Translations under genes and position numbers: made by a program
Origin: Firmicutes bacterium HGW-Firmicutes-12
GTDB taxonomy: Bacteria; Bacillota; Peptococcia; DRI-13; PHAD01
Direction of reading: 5' to 3'
Assembly: GCA_002841595.1 (NCBI GenBank)
Contig: PHAD01000017.1
Coordinates: forward strand, 1-45,527
Length of the DNA stretch: 45,527 bases
Notes under the pieces: generated by a model
What the model was told of the DNA's origin: nothing
What the model saw: the letters and a program-made list of their open reading frames with translations, nothing else
Databases searched by the model: none
Shown: positions 1-10,336 of the stretch, one piece after another
How the letters are laid out: every line of letters starts with the position of its first letter
Numbering within the stretch: position 1 is the first letter of the stretch

Positions 1-719
1 ATGATCTGATTGTTCGCGTTGTTGATGTTATTGATATTGGCAAAGATATCGGTGAGATAATGGGTGGTAAAGCAACTGGTGTGTTAGTTTCAAGTAGCCT
101 AGAAAGCTTGCTAGCAGGACTAGATAAGAAAAAAAATCTAGTTTTGGTTGATTTTACATTCAAAGCAGCTGCAGAAGTCAATATTCCTAAAGCTTTAGAA
201 AATGGTCTTAATGTTGTTATGGGTACTACAGGATTTTCTCTAGAAGAATTAGCGGGATTTGAAAAACTGGCCGAAAAAAATGGAGTGGGGATGTTATTTG
301 CACCCAATTTTTCATTAGGTGCCGTTCTGATGATGAAAACTGCTCGGGAGATTTCACGCTATTATAACCAGGCCGAGATTATTGAGTATCACAATGATAA
401 AAAGTTAGACAGCCCTTCAGGTACTGCAATTGCCACGGCCCGCGGAATAAAAGAGAATGCTAGTAATTGCCAGTATTCTAAAGATAGTGATGAGAGCAAA
501 GCTAGAGGGGCAGAATATGATGGGGTTAGAATACATAGTGTCAGACTAAAAAGTTTAGTTGCCCACCAAGAAGTTATATTTTCTGGCTGTGGAGAACTCT
601 TGACTATTCGCCATGATTCGTTCTCCCGGGAGTCTTTTGTTCCAGGAGTTCTAATGGCAGTGAGAAAGGTATCACAGTGGAAGGGACTTAAGTTCGGGCT
701 TGAAACGATTATGGATTAG
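1..719 (+). CDS. dapB: 4-hydroxy-tetrahydrodipicolinate reductase, 5' truncated by window edge (frame open from base 3)
   Basis: Frame continues upstream of the listed ORF to base 3 (DLIVRVVDVIDIGKDIGEIMGG...); motifs VDFTFKAA, MGTTGF, APNFSLGAVLM, EYHNDKKLDSPSGTA typical of DapB. Confidence 0.95.
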   Translation, partial: DLIVRVVDVIDIGKDIGEIMGGKATGVLVSSSLESLLAGLDKKKNLVLVDFTFKAAAEVNIPKALENGLNVVMGTTGFSLEELAGFEKLAEKNGVGMLFAPNFSLGAVLMMKTAREISRYYNQAEIIEYHNDKKLDSPSGTAIATARGIKENASNCQYSKDSDESKARGAEYDGVRIHSVRLKSLVAHQEVIFSGCGELLTIRHDSFSRESFVPGVLMAVRKVSQWKGLKFGLETIMD

Positions 720-739
720 TAAAAAGGAGATGATCTTTT

Positions 740-1621
740 ATGATAGAGTATCCTAGAGTGTTCACAGCGATGATAACACCTTTGAAGGAGGACGAAAGTG
801 TCGACTTTAACGGTGCCCAAAAGCTAGCGTTACATCTAATCAGTAAAGGAAGCAAAGGCTTGGTAATTAGTGGCACCACGGGGGAATCACCTACACTTAC
901 AAAACAAGAGAAACTAGATTTATTTAGTGCCGTAAAAGAGGCTGTTGGTAGCAAAGGCTATGTTATAGCCGGAACCGGTTCGAATTCTACTGCGGATAGT
1001 GTGCGTCTTACAGAAGAGGCGTCAAAGCTAGGAATTGACGGAGTTATGGCAGTTACACCTTATTATAATAAACCTAATCAAGAAGGACTTTATCAGCATT
1101 TTAGGGCAATAGCAAAAGCAACTTCATTACCGCTCGTACTTTATAATGTACCAGGTAGGACAGCAGTAAATATGCTTCCGGAAACTGTAGCAAAATTAGC
1201 AGAGATCCAAAATGTTATCGCGTTAAAAGAAGCCTGTGGCAATACAGATCAGGTAACAGAAATAAAGACATTAGTATCGGAGGATTTCTTAATATACAGC
1301 GGAGATGACTGTATGACTCTTCCGATGTTGGCAGTAGGTAGCTATGGTGTTATAAGTGTGGCCGGTCATGTTGCAGCTGAAATGATTAGTCAAATGGTAA
1401 CAGCATATGTGGAGGGCCAAGTTAAGGAGGCCTATAGGATAAATAAAGCTCTATATCCACTTTTTAAAGCAATGTTCGTTACTACTAATCCTATTCCAGT
1501 TAAAAAAGCCGTATCTTTACTGGGCCTGCCAGCTGGAAAACCTAGACTTCCAATGGTAGAAGCAACACCAGAAGAAACTACTTGTATTAAACGGGTTATG
1601 TTAGATTTAGGGCTTCTCTAA
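740..1621 (+). CDS. dapA: 4-hydroxy-tetrahydrodipicolinate synthase
   Basis: GTTGESPTL, YYNKPNQEGLYQHF, YNVPGRTAVN, KEACGN, YSGDD motifs; RBS aaaaggag. Confidence 0.97.
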   Translation: MIEYPRVFTAMITPLKEDESVDFNGAQKLALHLISKGSKGLVISGTTGESPTLTKQEKLDLFSAVKEAVGSKGYVIAGTGSNSTADSVRLTEEASKLGIDGVMAVTPYYNKPNQEGLYQHFRAIAKATSLPLVLYNVPGRTAVNMLPETVAKLAEIQNVIALKEACGNTDQVTEIKTLVSEDFLIYSGDDCMTLPMLAVGSYGVISVAGHVAAEMISQMVTAYVEGQVKEAYRINKALYPLFKAMFVTTNPIPVKKAVSLLGLPAGKPRLPMVEATPEETTCIKRVMLDLGLL

Positions 1622-1647
1622 TTTAACAAAATAAGTATGATGTTACA

Positions 1648-1673
1648 AAAGGGATTGCAGCTGCAATCCCTTT
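1648..1673 (+). terminator. Hairpin/terminator after dapA (26-bp perfect palindrome AAAGGGATTGCAGCTGCAATCCCTTT)
   Basis: Perfect inverted repeat followed by tttctttac. Confidence 0.6.
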
Positions 1674-1729
1674 CTTTACTAAAGATTCTGACTTTATTTA
1701 CTGCTATTGCACTAATGATACCCATAGCA

Positions 1730-1735
1730 TATAAT
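1730..1735 (+). promoter_or_regulatory. Putative -10 box (TATAAT) upstream of RNase J leader
   Basis: TATAAT between the dapA hairpin and the leader terminator; -35 is poorly matched. Confidence 0.4.
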
Positions 1736-1778
1736 ATATACAATGGTAGTTGGTCGGAGCGGTTATTCTATAAGCTGG

Positions 1779-1817
1779 AAAAGCCTTCTGTACGGACGAA
1801 TAGAGAAGGTTTTTTTT
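1779..1817 (+). terminator. Intrinsic terminator/attenuator in leader of RNase J gene
   Basis: AAAAGCCTTCT ... AGAAGGTTTTTTTT, located between promoter-like -10 and the RBS of the RNase J gene. Confidence 0.65.
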
Positions 1818-1842
1818 GTGTTAAAAAAAAAGGAGGGAATAA

Positions 1843-3510
1843 ATGGCTGACAATGAAAACAAGCTGATGCTTATACCTCTAGGAGGACTAGGGGAAATTG
1901 GCAAGAACATGATGGCGTTAAGATATAATGATGAGATTTTGGTAATTGATGCGGGATTAATGTTCCCGGAGGACGAAATGCTGGGAATAGATATCGTCAT
2001 TCCTGATTTCACCTATTTAGTAGAAAACAAAGATTTGATTAAAGGGGTTATACTGACTCATGGTCATGAGGACCATATCGGAGCACTACCATATGTATTA
2101 AAAGAAATTGATGTGCCTGTATACGGTACTAAATTAACCTTAGCACTGCTTCAGGGAAAACTCAAAGAGAACAATATTATTAATAAAAAACTTATTACTA
2201 TTCGTCCAAGAGATACTATAAAGCTAGGAACCGCTTTTAATATTAAAATTCTTAAGGTGAGCCATAGCATACCTGATGCAATTGGAATGGCCATTCATAC
2301 ACCAGTCGGCATAGTCCTACATACTGGTGACTTTAAATTTGACCAGACTCCTGTTGACGGGATTGTTACGGATTTTGCGCGTTTGGCTGAATATGGACAA
2401 AAAGGTGTTTTAGTCTTGCTGTCAGATAGTACAAACGTAGAACGACCAGGCTTTACTCCTTCGGAAAAGCTAGTAGGACAAACCTTTGAGGATACATTTA
2501 GTTTAATAAAGGAAAGAATAATTGTCGCTACTTTTGCTTCAAATGTTCATCGTATCCAGCAGGTTATAAACGCAGCCCATAAGTGCAATCGTAAGGTAGC
2601 TATCTTAGGAAGAAGCATGGTCAATGTTGTTTCAATTGCTCAGGAAGTTGGGTATTTGACTATACCGGAAAACACGCTGATTGAAATCGAAGAGATTGTG
2701 AATTATCCGCGTAATTGTGTAGCTATAATTACCACCGGTAGTCAAGGAGAACCGATGTCAGCATTGACTAGAATGGCGATGTCCGATCATCGTCGTGTGG
2801 AGATAGTACCTGGTGATACCGTTGTTATATCGGCTACACCAATTCCAGGCAATGAGAAATTGGTTGGTAAAATTATTAATCAGTTATATCGTCAAGGTGC
2901 CGAAGTAATATATGAAGCTGCCAGTGGAATTCACGTATCCGGTCATGCCAGCCAAGAAGAATTAAAAATGATGATTAACCTTGTTAAACCAAAGTTCTTC
3001 GTTCCGGTACATGGTGAATACCGTCATTTGATTAAACATGCCAAGCTTGCTAATCAAATGGGAATACCAAAAGAGAATATCTTTGTTGCTGAAAATGGAC
3101 AGGTACTTGAGTTTACAAATAATAATGGATCTATTGGTAACAGGGTTACGGCAGGACGAGTATTAATAGACGGTCTTGGGGTAGGAGATGTTGGCAACAT
3201 TGTTTTGAGAGACAGAAGACAACTATCTCAGGAAGGAATACTCATCGTAGTTTTAACACTGAACAAAGAGGCAAAGCAACTTATGGCAGGTCCTGATATT
3301 GTTTCGCGAGGTTTTGTCTACGTTCGCGAAGCCGAAGCATTGATTGATGAAGCAAGAGGAAGAGTTAAAGATGTTATTGATAAGTGTTTTGATAAAAAAA
3401 TAACTGATTGGGCTACTATTAAATCTCATATTAGAGAAGATTTGAGCAGGTATTTATATGAACGCACAGGACGTCGACCAATGATAATGCCAATCATAAT
3501 GGAAGTATGA
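1843..3510 (+). CDS. rnj: Ribonuclease J (metallo-beta-lactamase/beta-CASP)
   Basis: LTHGHEDHIGALPY, HTGDFKFD, SDSTNVERPG, TTGSQGEPMSALTRMA, HVSGHASQEEL; RBS aaggaggg. Confidence 0.96.
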   Translation: MADNENKLMLIPLGGLGEIGKNMMALRYNDEILVIDAGLMFPEDEMLGIDIVIPDFTYLVENKDLIKGVILTHGHEDHIGALPYVLKEIDVPVYGTKLTLALLQGKLKENNIINKKLITIRPRDTIKLGTAFNIKILKVSHSIPDAIGMAIHTPVGIVLHTGDFKFDQTPVDGIVTDFARLAEYGQKGVLVLLSDSTNVERPGFTPSEKLVGQTFEDTFSLIKERIIVATFASNVHRIQQVINAAHKCNRKVAILGRSMVNVVSIAQEVGYLTIPENTLIEIEEIVNYPRNCVAIITTGSQGEPMSALTRMAMSDHRRVEIVPGDTVVISATPIPGNEKLVGKIINQLYRQGAEVIYEAASGIHVSGHASQEELKMMINLVKPKFFVPVHGEYRHLIKHAKLANQMGIPKENIFVAENGQVLEFTNNNGSIGNRVTAGRVLIDGLGVGDVGNIVLRDRRQLSQEGILIVVLTLNKEAKQLMAGPDIVSRGFVYVREAEALIDEARGRVKDVIDKCFDKKITDWATIKSHIREDLSRYLYERTGRRPMIMPIIMEV

Positions 3511-3526
3511 GATATAATTAAATAAT

Positions 3527-3567
3527 AAATAGAAAAAATGCGTTGAAAAACGCATTTTTTTCTATTT
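3527..3567 (+). terminator. Intrinsic terminator after RNase J gene
   Basis: AAATAGAAAAAATGCGTT-gaaa-AACGCATTTTTTTCTATTT. Confidence 0.85.
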
Positions 3568-3663
3568 ATCGGAAAGTATAAAATATACAAGGCTATTAGT
3601 AAATGAAAAGCAGAGCAGAAATTTTATATAAATCAATAGAGAATTAGGGGAGTGTCTTTAGTT

Positions 3664-4386
3664 ATGAGTAATACAGTTGATCCTCCAATAACACCGAAGA
3701 AAAGAAAACGAAAAGAAGAAAACAAAACTGAGATGCAAAATATCAAGGAATATGGAACCACTCAAATACCAACAGCGGGACTGGTATCAAATATTCACTG
3801 TATTACCATTATAGGTCAAGTTGAAGGACATATAATATTGCCACCTCAAAATAAAACAACAAAATATGAGCATGTAATCCCTCAGTTGTTGGCGGTTGAA
3901 CAAAACCCACAAATTGAAGGATTATTAATATTGCTTAATACAGTTGGTGGGGATGTCGAGGCTGGACTGGCTTTAGCAGAGATGATTGATGGACTTTCTA
4001 AGCCTACAGTTTCTATAGTGTTAGGCGGGGGACACAGTATCGGTGTACCCATTGCTGTTGCAGCCGATTATACCTTAATAGTCGAAACTGCCACAATGAC
4101 TATACATCCGATCAGATTGACAGGACTTGTAATAGGAGTGCCACAGACTTATGAATATCTAGACAAAATGCAGGATAGGGTAGTGCGGTTTATAGAATGT
4201 CACTCAAATATAAGTAATAAAAGTTTAAGAGAATTAATGTTTCGCACTGGTGATTTGGCTCGTGATATTGGAACAGTTTTAGTAGGAAAAGATGCAGTGG
4301 AATCAGGATTAATACATGAGGTTGGGGGAGTCTCAAGAGCGATTATGAAGCTTAATGAATTGATTGAGAAGAATAAACAAAAATAA
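3664..4386 (+). CDS. tepA: ClpP-like translocation-enhancing protein TepA
   Basis: [30 protein letters not shown] motifs; synteny with RNase J and FtsK; ATG 3664 preferred over GTG 3652 because of RBS spacing. Confidence 0.88.
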   Translation: MSNTVDPPITPKKRKRKEENKTEMQNIKEYGTTQIPTAGLVSNIHCITIIGQVEGHIILPPQNKTTKYEHVIPQLLAVEQNPQIEGLLILLNTVGGDVEAGLALAEMIDGLSKPTVSIVLGGGHSIGVPIAVAADYTLIVETATMTIHPIRLTGLVIGVPQTYEYLDKMQDRVVRFIECHSNISNKSLRELMFRTGDLARDIGTVLVGKDAVESGLIHEVGGVSRAIMKLNELIEKNKQK

Positions 4387-4405
4387 AAAGGGAGGATTTA
4401 TAAAA

Positions 4406-4633
4406 ATGGTTATCTATACACCAATACCTCCTGAGATCATTTGGCAGGATACAAATGAAACTGATTTCAAGATAATTGAGGAAAAAATTAATGGAATAGC
4501 CGTAAATATTCTGGTAACATCGGATAGTACTGCACGTATTGAAAGAATACTAAGCACGGACCCTCAAGATTATTTAAAAGCGCTGTATCAACCGGGGCTT
4601 AATATAGAATACCAAGCAGTTATGAAAAAATAA
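4406..4633 (+). CDS. ylzJ: YlzJ-like small protein
   Basis: 75-aa ORF after tepA, RBS gggagg upstream of ATG 4406; position and sequence typical of YlzJ. Confidence 0.7.
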   Translation: MVIYTPIPPEIIWQDTNETDFKIIEEKINGIAVNILVTSDSTARIERILSTDPQDYLKALYQPGLNIEYQAVMKK

Positions 4634-4659
4634 AGACTAAGAGACAGGTATGGAGTTTT

Positions 4660-4696
4660 AAGGGGTTGCCGATAAATGGGTAATCCTTTTATTTTT
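4660..4696 (+). terminator. Imperfect intrinsic terminator after ylzJ
   Basis: AAGGGGTTGCC-gataaat-GGGTAATCCTTTTATTTTTT. Confidence 0.5.
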
Positions 4697-4756
4697 TAAG
4701 AAAGAGATTGCTCAGAAAGGTCTCTAATAGTAAACTTAAGTAGATGGGGTGAAAAA

Positions 4757-6994
4757 ATGAAAAGAAAGAAAACGTCGCTTACGGATGAAATAAAAAATGA
4801 ACTTATAGGTATAATATTAATCGCACTTAGTCTATTTATTTTCTTCTGTATCTGGCAGGGTATTGGAAGCAACAATTTTGGAGCTATGGGTGCGATTGGT
4901 AGTTTTATCTATAGAACTATTACCACTCTTGCTGGGGAAGGGAAGATCCTTTTTCCGGTAATATTCTTAATTATGGGAATAACAAGATTATGGTCGAGAG
5001 AGACATTGGACAAATTTACAATACTTTCATGGATGATTCTATCTCTTTCTATACTGGCCTTATTACATATTAATTTACCAACAGATGCACAGACTTTAAA
5101 AATAGGCTGGGAAGGTATTGGTGGGGGTATTGCTGGGTACTTCCTTTCGAAGACTACGCTAGCTCTTTTTGGAAAGGTTGGCTCATTTATTTTTTATGCT
5201 GCATGTATTGGGATTTCAATAACAGGTATTGCACGTAAACCGTTAGCCGAGATATTCAAACTGACCCAGAAACTGCTTATTAGCTTTGTTAATAAAACAA
5301 GGCAAGAATTTGCAGACTTCATATTTGAAAAAGACGATGATAATAAGGAAACATCAAAGAAAAAAGCTTCTCGTAAAAATTCTGAGGAAGTCAAATATCC
5401 GTTAATAATCGATCATTGTGTCGAAAATAAAGATATAGAAACTACGGATTTTAATCAATCACCTGCCTTGGTAAAAGGTCATCTCAAGCTTATAAAAGAT
5501 AAACCTAAAGAACAAAAGAAAGATGAAGAATTCAAACCTGTTTCAAACTCATATTCTGAGGGATTTAATCTTCCACCAATCGAACTTTTGCAGTTCGTTG
5601 CACGAGCAAAAAGTCAACGTTTGAATAAGGATATTACTGACAAAGTCCGTATTCTTGAGGAAACATTGGATAATTTTGGGGTTAAAGCTCGTGTAACTCA
5701 GGTAAGTCGTGGCCCAAGTATAACTCGTTATGAAATTCAACCTCCTCCTGGGGTTAAAGTAAGCCGAATTGTAAACCTAGTTGATGATATAGCCCTTTCT
5801 TTAGCGGCTACACAAGTCCGTATTGAGGCACCTATTCCGGGAAAAGCAGCAGTTGGTATTGAAGTCCCAAATGAGGAAATTGCAGTCGTAACAATGAGAG
5901 AGGTGCTGGAAACACCACTTTTCCAAGACTCTGATTCTTATCTTACTGTTGCTCTGGGGAAAGATATAGCTGGAAATCCTATCGTTGCTGACCTTGCTAA
6001 AATGCCTCACCTCTTGATTGCGGGGGCTACAGGCTCGGGGAAAAGTGTCTGTATGAATACAATTATCGGTAGTATTCTATTTAAGTCAAAACCAGATCAA
6101 GTAAAAATGCTCATGATTGACCCAAAAGTAGTTGAGCTTTCTAATTTTAACGGGATACCACATCTTATATCGCCCGTTGTAACAGATGCCAAAAAAGCCG
6201 CAACTTCTCTTCGTTGGGTTGTTCATGAAATGGAAAATCGCTATGAGTTATTTGCAGGACTGGGCGTAAAGGATATAGTGCGCTATAATCTAGCTAAAAG
6301 CAAGAAAGAATCCGAAGATATATTTCAGCAGTTACCGCATATTGTTGTTTTCATCGATGAACTTGCTGATTTAATGATGGTAGCACCTGCCGATGTTGAG
6401 GATGCTATCTGTAGGATAGCTCAAATGGCTAGAGCAGCAGGTATACATCTGGTTGTAGCGACGCAAAGGCCTTCAGTTGACGTAATAACCGGTATAATAA
6501 AGGCTAATATACCGTCTCGTATATCTTTTGCTGTTTCATCTCAAACTGACTCACGCACCATTTTAGACATGGGAGGAGCGGAGCGATTGTTAGGCCGCGG
6601 CGACATGTTGTTTTATCCAACGGGTATGCCTAAACCTATTAGAGTTCAGGGAGCGTATGTTTCTGACCAAGAGATTGATGCCTTAGTAAGTTTTCTCAGA
6701 GACCAAAAAACAGTGCAGTATATTACGCCATGGAATGAACAGGAACAAACCATAACTAACAACATTGAAGAGGATGATCTATTATCAGAGGCGGCACGTT
6801 TATTTATTGAAAGCGGACAAGCGTCTATTTCCTTGTTACAAAGGAGACTTCGTATCGGTTATACTCGAGCGGCACGTATTATTGACCAGCTAGAACAAAA
6901 AGGTATAGTAGGTCAATATGAAGGAAGTAAACCAAGAAATATAAGAATGACCTGGGAAGAGTACGAAAAGGTATTTGGTCAGCAGACTAGCTAA
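4757..6994 (+). CDS. ftsK: DNA translocase FtsK/SpoIIIE
   Basis: N-terminal TM segments; Walker A AGATGSGKSVCMN; VFIDELADLMM; C-terminal gamma winged-helix (SLLQRRLRIGYTRAARIIDQLEQKGIVG). Confidence 0.96.
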   Translation: MKRKKTSLTDEIKNELIGIILIALSLFIFFCIWQGIGSNNFGAMGAIGSFIYRTITTLAGEGKILFPVIFLIMGITRLWSRETLDKFTILSWMILSLSILALLHINLPTDAQTLKIGWEGIGGGIAGYFLSKTTLALFGKVGSFIFYAACIGISITGIARKPLAEIFKLTQKLLISFVNKTRQEFADFIFEKDDDNKETSKKKASRKNSEEVKYPLIIDHCVENKDIETTDFNQSPALVKGHLKLIKDKPKEQKKDEEFKPVSNSYSEGFNLPPIELLQFVARAKSQRLNKDITDKVRILEETLDNFGVKARVTQVSRGPSITRYEIQPPPGVKVSRIVNLVDDIALSLAATQVRIEAPIPGKAAVGIEVPNEEIAVVTMREVLETPLFQDSDSYLTVALGKDIAGNPIVADLAKMPHLLIAGATGSGKSVCMNTIIGSILFKSKPDQVKMLMIDPKVVELSNFNGIPHLISPVVTDAKKAATSLRWVVHEMENRYELFAGLGVKDIVRYNLAKSKKESEDIFQQLPHIVVFIDELADLMMVAPADVEDAICRIAQMARAAGIHLVVATQRPSVDVITGIIKANIPSRISFAVSSQTDSRTILDMGGAERLLGRGDMLFYPTGMPKPIRVQGAYVSDQEIDALVSFLRDQKTVQYITPWNEQEQTITNNIEEDDLLSEAARLFIESGQASISLLQRRLRIGYTRAARIIDQLEQKGIVGQYEGSKPRNIRMTWEEYEKVFGQQTS

Positions 6995-7068
6995 AAAAGA
7001 ATAAAGGAGAAAGATTGATTAGTAAATACACTGGTATTAAATTTAATAAATAAAAGGAGGTGTTTGGT

Positions 7069-7833
7069 ATGGAGAATATCGGTAGCGCTTTAAGACAAGC
7101 TAGATTGGAAAAAAACATTAGCCTCGAAGAGATTGAGAAGAGTACAAAGATAAGACGCGTATACTTAGAAGCTCTAGAGAACGAAGATTGGAATGTAATA
7201 CCGGGAAACGTATACCTAAAAGGCTTCTTGCGATCATACGTTCGATACCTCGGACTAAACGAAGAAGAATACTTAACGGCCATAAAAATGGTGACAACCC
7301 CGACTCCAGAAACAGAACCTATCCCAGATAAGATCGAATTACCAGGACGTCCAAAAAAGAGGAATGCAATAATTTTCGGTTTTATTGCTGTTCTGATATT
7401 GTTTATTTCTCAATATGTATATCAACAAGTCCTTAATCCGCCGAATTCAGAAAGGAATGTACCTATAAATCAGAGCGGTGAACAGATAACTCCAGAAGTG
7501 CCTGATGAAAATGATGATGATGCAAATCAGGGGAAGGAAGAGATAGACGAAGAAATAAGTCAAATTGATTTAGTTATTAAGGTTGTTAAGAATAGATGCT
7601 GGATGGAGATAAAAAGTGATGGTAAAGTGCTTTATGAAGGGACCTTACGCCAGGGAGAGGAAATGTCCTTTCTGGGTTTGACGAATGTATATTTTAGATT
7701 AGGTAATGCAGGTGATACGGAGGTCTATATGAATCAGTCGCTAATTCCTAGTTTAGGCATAGGTGGCGATGTTGTTAACAAAGAGTATATTATTGAAAAT
7801 AATGAAATAATAGAGGTTGCTTTACAGCAATAA
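7069..7833 (+). CDS. RodZ-like protein (N-terminal HTH, single TM, C-terminal DUF4115)
   Basis: IGSALRQARLEKNISLEEIEKSTKIRRVYLEALE HTH followed by TM and extracellular domain; RBS aaaggaggtg. Confidence 0.85.
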   Translation: MENIGSALRQARLEKNISLEEIEKSTKIRRVYLEALENEDWNVIPGNVYLKGFLRSYVRYLGLNEEEYLTAIKMVTTPTPETEPIPDKIELPGRPKKRNAIIFGFIAVLILFISQYVYQQVLNPPNSERNVPINQSGEQITPEVPDENDDDANQGKEEIDEEISQIDLVIKVVKNRCWMEIKSDGKVLYEGTLRQGEEMSFLGLTNVYFRLGNAGDTEVYMNQSLIPSLGIGGDVVNKEYIIENNEIIEVALQQ

Positions 7834-7889
7834 TCTGGTATCATATATTAATAAAATACACTTCGAGTCTAATAATGGAGGACAGACAG

Positions 7890-9236
7890 ATGATATGCAC
7901 CGTAAAGATAGTAACTCTTGGCTGTCCAAAAAACTTGGTTGATAGTAGACAAATTAAAGGGTATCTTATTAAAGAGGGATATTCCTTAGTAGACGATGTT
8001 TCTGAAGCCAGGGTAATCATTGTGAATACATGTGGGTTTATCGAGGATGCAAAACGTGAATCCATCGAGACAATTATTGAAATGCTGCAATACAAAGAGA
8101 ACGGAACCTGTAAATACCTTGTTGTAGCAGGATGCCTAGCTCAAAAGTATGTTGATGAATTAACTCGCGAAATACCTGAAATTGACGCAATCGTAGGTAC
8201 TGGGGATATACCTATTATTCCGAAAGTACTAAGTGGGTTGGACTTCAAACAACAAGTTAATTATGTGGGCAACCCAAATTCCTTTTTATATAATTTGGAT
8301 TTGCCCCAGATGCCATCTGAAACAGAGCATTATGCCTATCTAAAGATTGCCGAGGGATGTGACAATGCCTGTTCGTATTGTGTTATCCCTGCGATGAGAG
8401 GGTCTTATCGTAGCCGTAAAATGGAAGAGATCATCCAAGAGGCCAATAATTTAGTCAAACAGGGTATAAAGGAAATTATTCTAATAGCGCAAGATACAAC
8501 ATTGTATGGATATGACCTATATGGTAAATTGGAATTACCTAATCTTTTACAAGAACTTGCTAGGATAGAAGGGATCAGATGGATAAGAATACTATATTCG
8601 TATCCGAACAACATTACAGACGAGCTGCTTTATACAATTAAAAAAGAAAAAAAGATATGTTCATACTTGGATATACCATTACAGCACATATCTGATAGTG
8701 TACTTGGAAGTATGGGACGGCCAATGACACGCAAAGAAACAGAAAATCTCATCCTAAGAATACGTCGGATTATCCCAGAAATAATCCTTAGGTCTACCTT
8801 CATTATTGGTTTCCCCGGAGAAACGAAGGAGGACTTTGCAGAACTGCTGTCATTCATTAACAAAACAAAATTTGAAAGAGCCGGATTTTTTGCATATTCA
8901 CGTGAACCGGGAACAAGAGCGGCCATATTAGATAGGCAGGTAAGTACAAAAGAAAAAGAGAGACGGCTAGAAAATATCACAACTTTGCAAAAAGAGATTC
9001 TATCAGTAACGCAAGCCTCCAAAATTGGCCAAGAAGTGCTAATTTTAGTAGATGGACCTAGTAATGACTACGAAGGTTTATGGGAAGGAAGAACCGAAGG
9101 AGATGCTCCGGAAATTGATGGAGTAGTTTATTTCGAGTCTAAACCAGGACTGCTAATAGGTGATTTTGTATATGTTAAAATAACACACAGTCAGGAATTC
9201 GCTTTAGTGGGAGAGATAAAAAATGAATTTAGCTAA
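7890..9236 (+). CDS. rimO: Ribosomal protein S12 methylthiotransferase
   Basis: TLGCPKNLVDSR, NTCGFIEDAKRES, AEGCDNACSYCVIPAMRGSYRSR radical-SAM motif; C-terminal TRAM-like region. Confidence 0.96.
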   Translation: MICTVKIVTLGCPKNLVDSRQIKGYLIKEGYSLVDDVSEARVIIVNTCGFIEDAKRESIETIIEMLQYKENGTCKYLVVAGCLAQKYVDELTREIPEIDAIVGTGDIPIIPKVLSGLDFKQQVNYVGNPNSFLYNLDLPQMPSETEHYAYLKIAEGCDNACSYCVIPAMRGSYRSRKMEEIIQEANNLVKQGIKEIILIAQDTTLYGYDLYGKLELPNLLQELARIEGIRWIRILYSYPNNITDELLYTIKKEKKICSYLDIPLQHISDSVLGSMGRPMTRKETENLILRIRRIIPEIILRSTFIIGFPGETKEDFAELLSFINKTKFERAGFFAYSREPGTRAAILDRQVSTKEKERRLENITTLQKEILSVTQASKIGQEVLILVDGPSNDYEGLWEGRTEGDAPEIDGVVYFESKPGLLIGDFVYVKITHSQEFALVGEIKNEFS

Positions 9237-9771
9237 TAAGCTTACCCTATCCAGAATATTACTAATCCCTGTTTTTATGTTAGTATTGTTAATTCGGGTT
9301 CCCTTTGGTGAATACATTGCTGCTGTGATTTTTATTATTGCAGCTAGTACTGACGGACTTGATGGTTATATTGCCAGAAAACGTAAGCAGGTTACGAATT
9401 TTGGCAAACTCATTGACCCTCTTGCCGACAAATTGTTAATATCTGCGGCACTTGTATCGCTTGTGGAGCTAAAAGAAATATCGGCATGGGTTGCGGTAAT
9501 CATAATTGGGAGAGAGTTTTTTGTGACAGGTTTAAGAGCGATTGCTGCAGGTGAAGGTGTAATAATTGCTGCTAGTAAATTGGGCAAAATAAAAACGATT
9601 AGCCAAATTGTAGCAATTTCAGCACTATTGCTGAACGATTTTCCGTTAAGCTTGCTTAATATAACTTTTGGTAAATATGCTATATATGTAGCCGTATTTT
9701 TTACCCTTTGGTCAGGGGTCGATTATTATATAAAAGCTCGCAATAGTGCCAGGATTAATTTAGATGAATAG
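9223..9771 (+). CDS. pgsA: CDP-diacylglycerol-glycerol-3-phosphate 3-phosphatidyltransferase
   Basis: CDP-alcohol phosphatidyltransferase motif DGLDGYIARKRKQVTNFGKLIDPLADKLL. Confidence 0.94.
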   Translation: MNLANKLTLSRILLIPVFMLVLLIRVPFGEYIAAVIFIIAASTDGLDGYIARKRKQVTNFGKLIDPLADKLLISAALVSLVELKEISAWVAVIIIGREFFVTGLRAIAAGEGVIIAASKLGKIKTISQIVAISALLLNDFPLSLLNITFGKYAIYVAVFFTLWSGVDYYIKARNSARINLDE

Positions 9772-10183
9772 CTTGATAAGGTTTGTGGCGATAGGATTTG
9801 GATGTGGGTACGCTCCGTATTTTCCTGGGACGGTAGGAAGTGTTGTGGCTGTATTTATTGCCTATTTATATCAATTTCAGCTTTGGCAGATTGCGATCTT
9901 TTGTTTGGTTGGAATCTTTATTTGTGGTAGAGCGGAGACTATTCTTCAGGAGCATGATAGTTCACATATTGTCTTTGATGAATTTTGTGGTATGTTTATT
10001 GCTGCGTGGCAGCTAGCAAATCCGATGGCTTTGATCGTAGCATTTATTTTGTTCCGTTTTTTTGATATTGTTAAACCATATCCAATTAATAAGCTTCAGT
10101 CTTTGCCAGGGGGCTGGGGAGTAATGGCGGATGACATAACTGCAGGCGTAGCTGCAAGGGTATTGGTATGGTTGGTATTTTAA
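9764..10183 (+). CDS. pgpA: Phosphatidylglycerophosphatase A
   Basis: GYAPYFPGTVGS, FDEFCGMFIA, FRFFDIVKPYPI motifs. Confidence 0.88.
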   Translation: MNSLIRFVAIGFGCGYAPYFPGTVGSVVAVFIAYLYQFQLWQIAIFCLVGIFICGRAETILQEHDSSHIVFDEFCGMFIAAWQLANPMALIVAFILFRFFDIVKPYPINKLQSLPGGWGVMADDITAGVAARVLVWLVF

Positions 10184-10231
10184 GGGAGCTCAAATAGTTT
10201 AAAACAAGTATATACCTAGAGTAATGAGAGG

Positions 10232-10256
10232 TAGAGGCCAGGAGGTCTCTATTTTT
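10232..10256 (+). terminator. Intrinsic terminator after pgpA
   Basis: TAGAGGCC-agga-GGTCTCTATTTTT. Confidence 0.75.
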
Positions 10257-10336
10257 GTTGCTTTGTTTCCAAGCATTCTCTAAGGAAATTGAGAGTGATG
10301 CTATGATATAATATCAAGGAAAGTGAGGTGGAAGCT

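Noticed and set aside
973-985. T-loop-like ggttcgaattc (possible tRNA)
   Set aside because: Lies inside dapA coding sequence and no cloverleaf can be drawn around it
1637-1867. 76-aa ORF between dapA and RNase J gene
   Set aside because: Overlaps the dapA hairpin, leader terminator and the RNase J start; no RBS; spurious
8630-9022. 130-aa antisense ORF inside rimO
   Set aside because: Opposite a strongly conserved gene, no RBS or recognisable domain; same reasoning applies to the other antisense ORFs in the track
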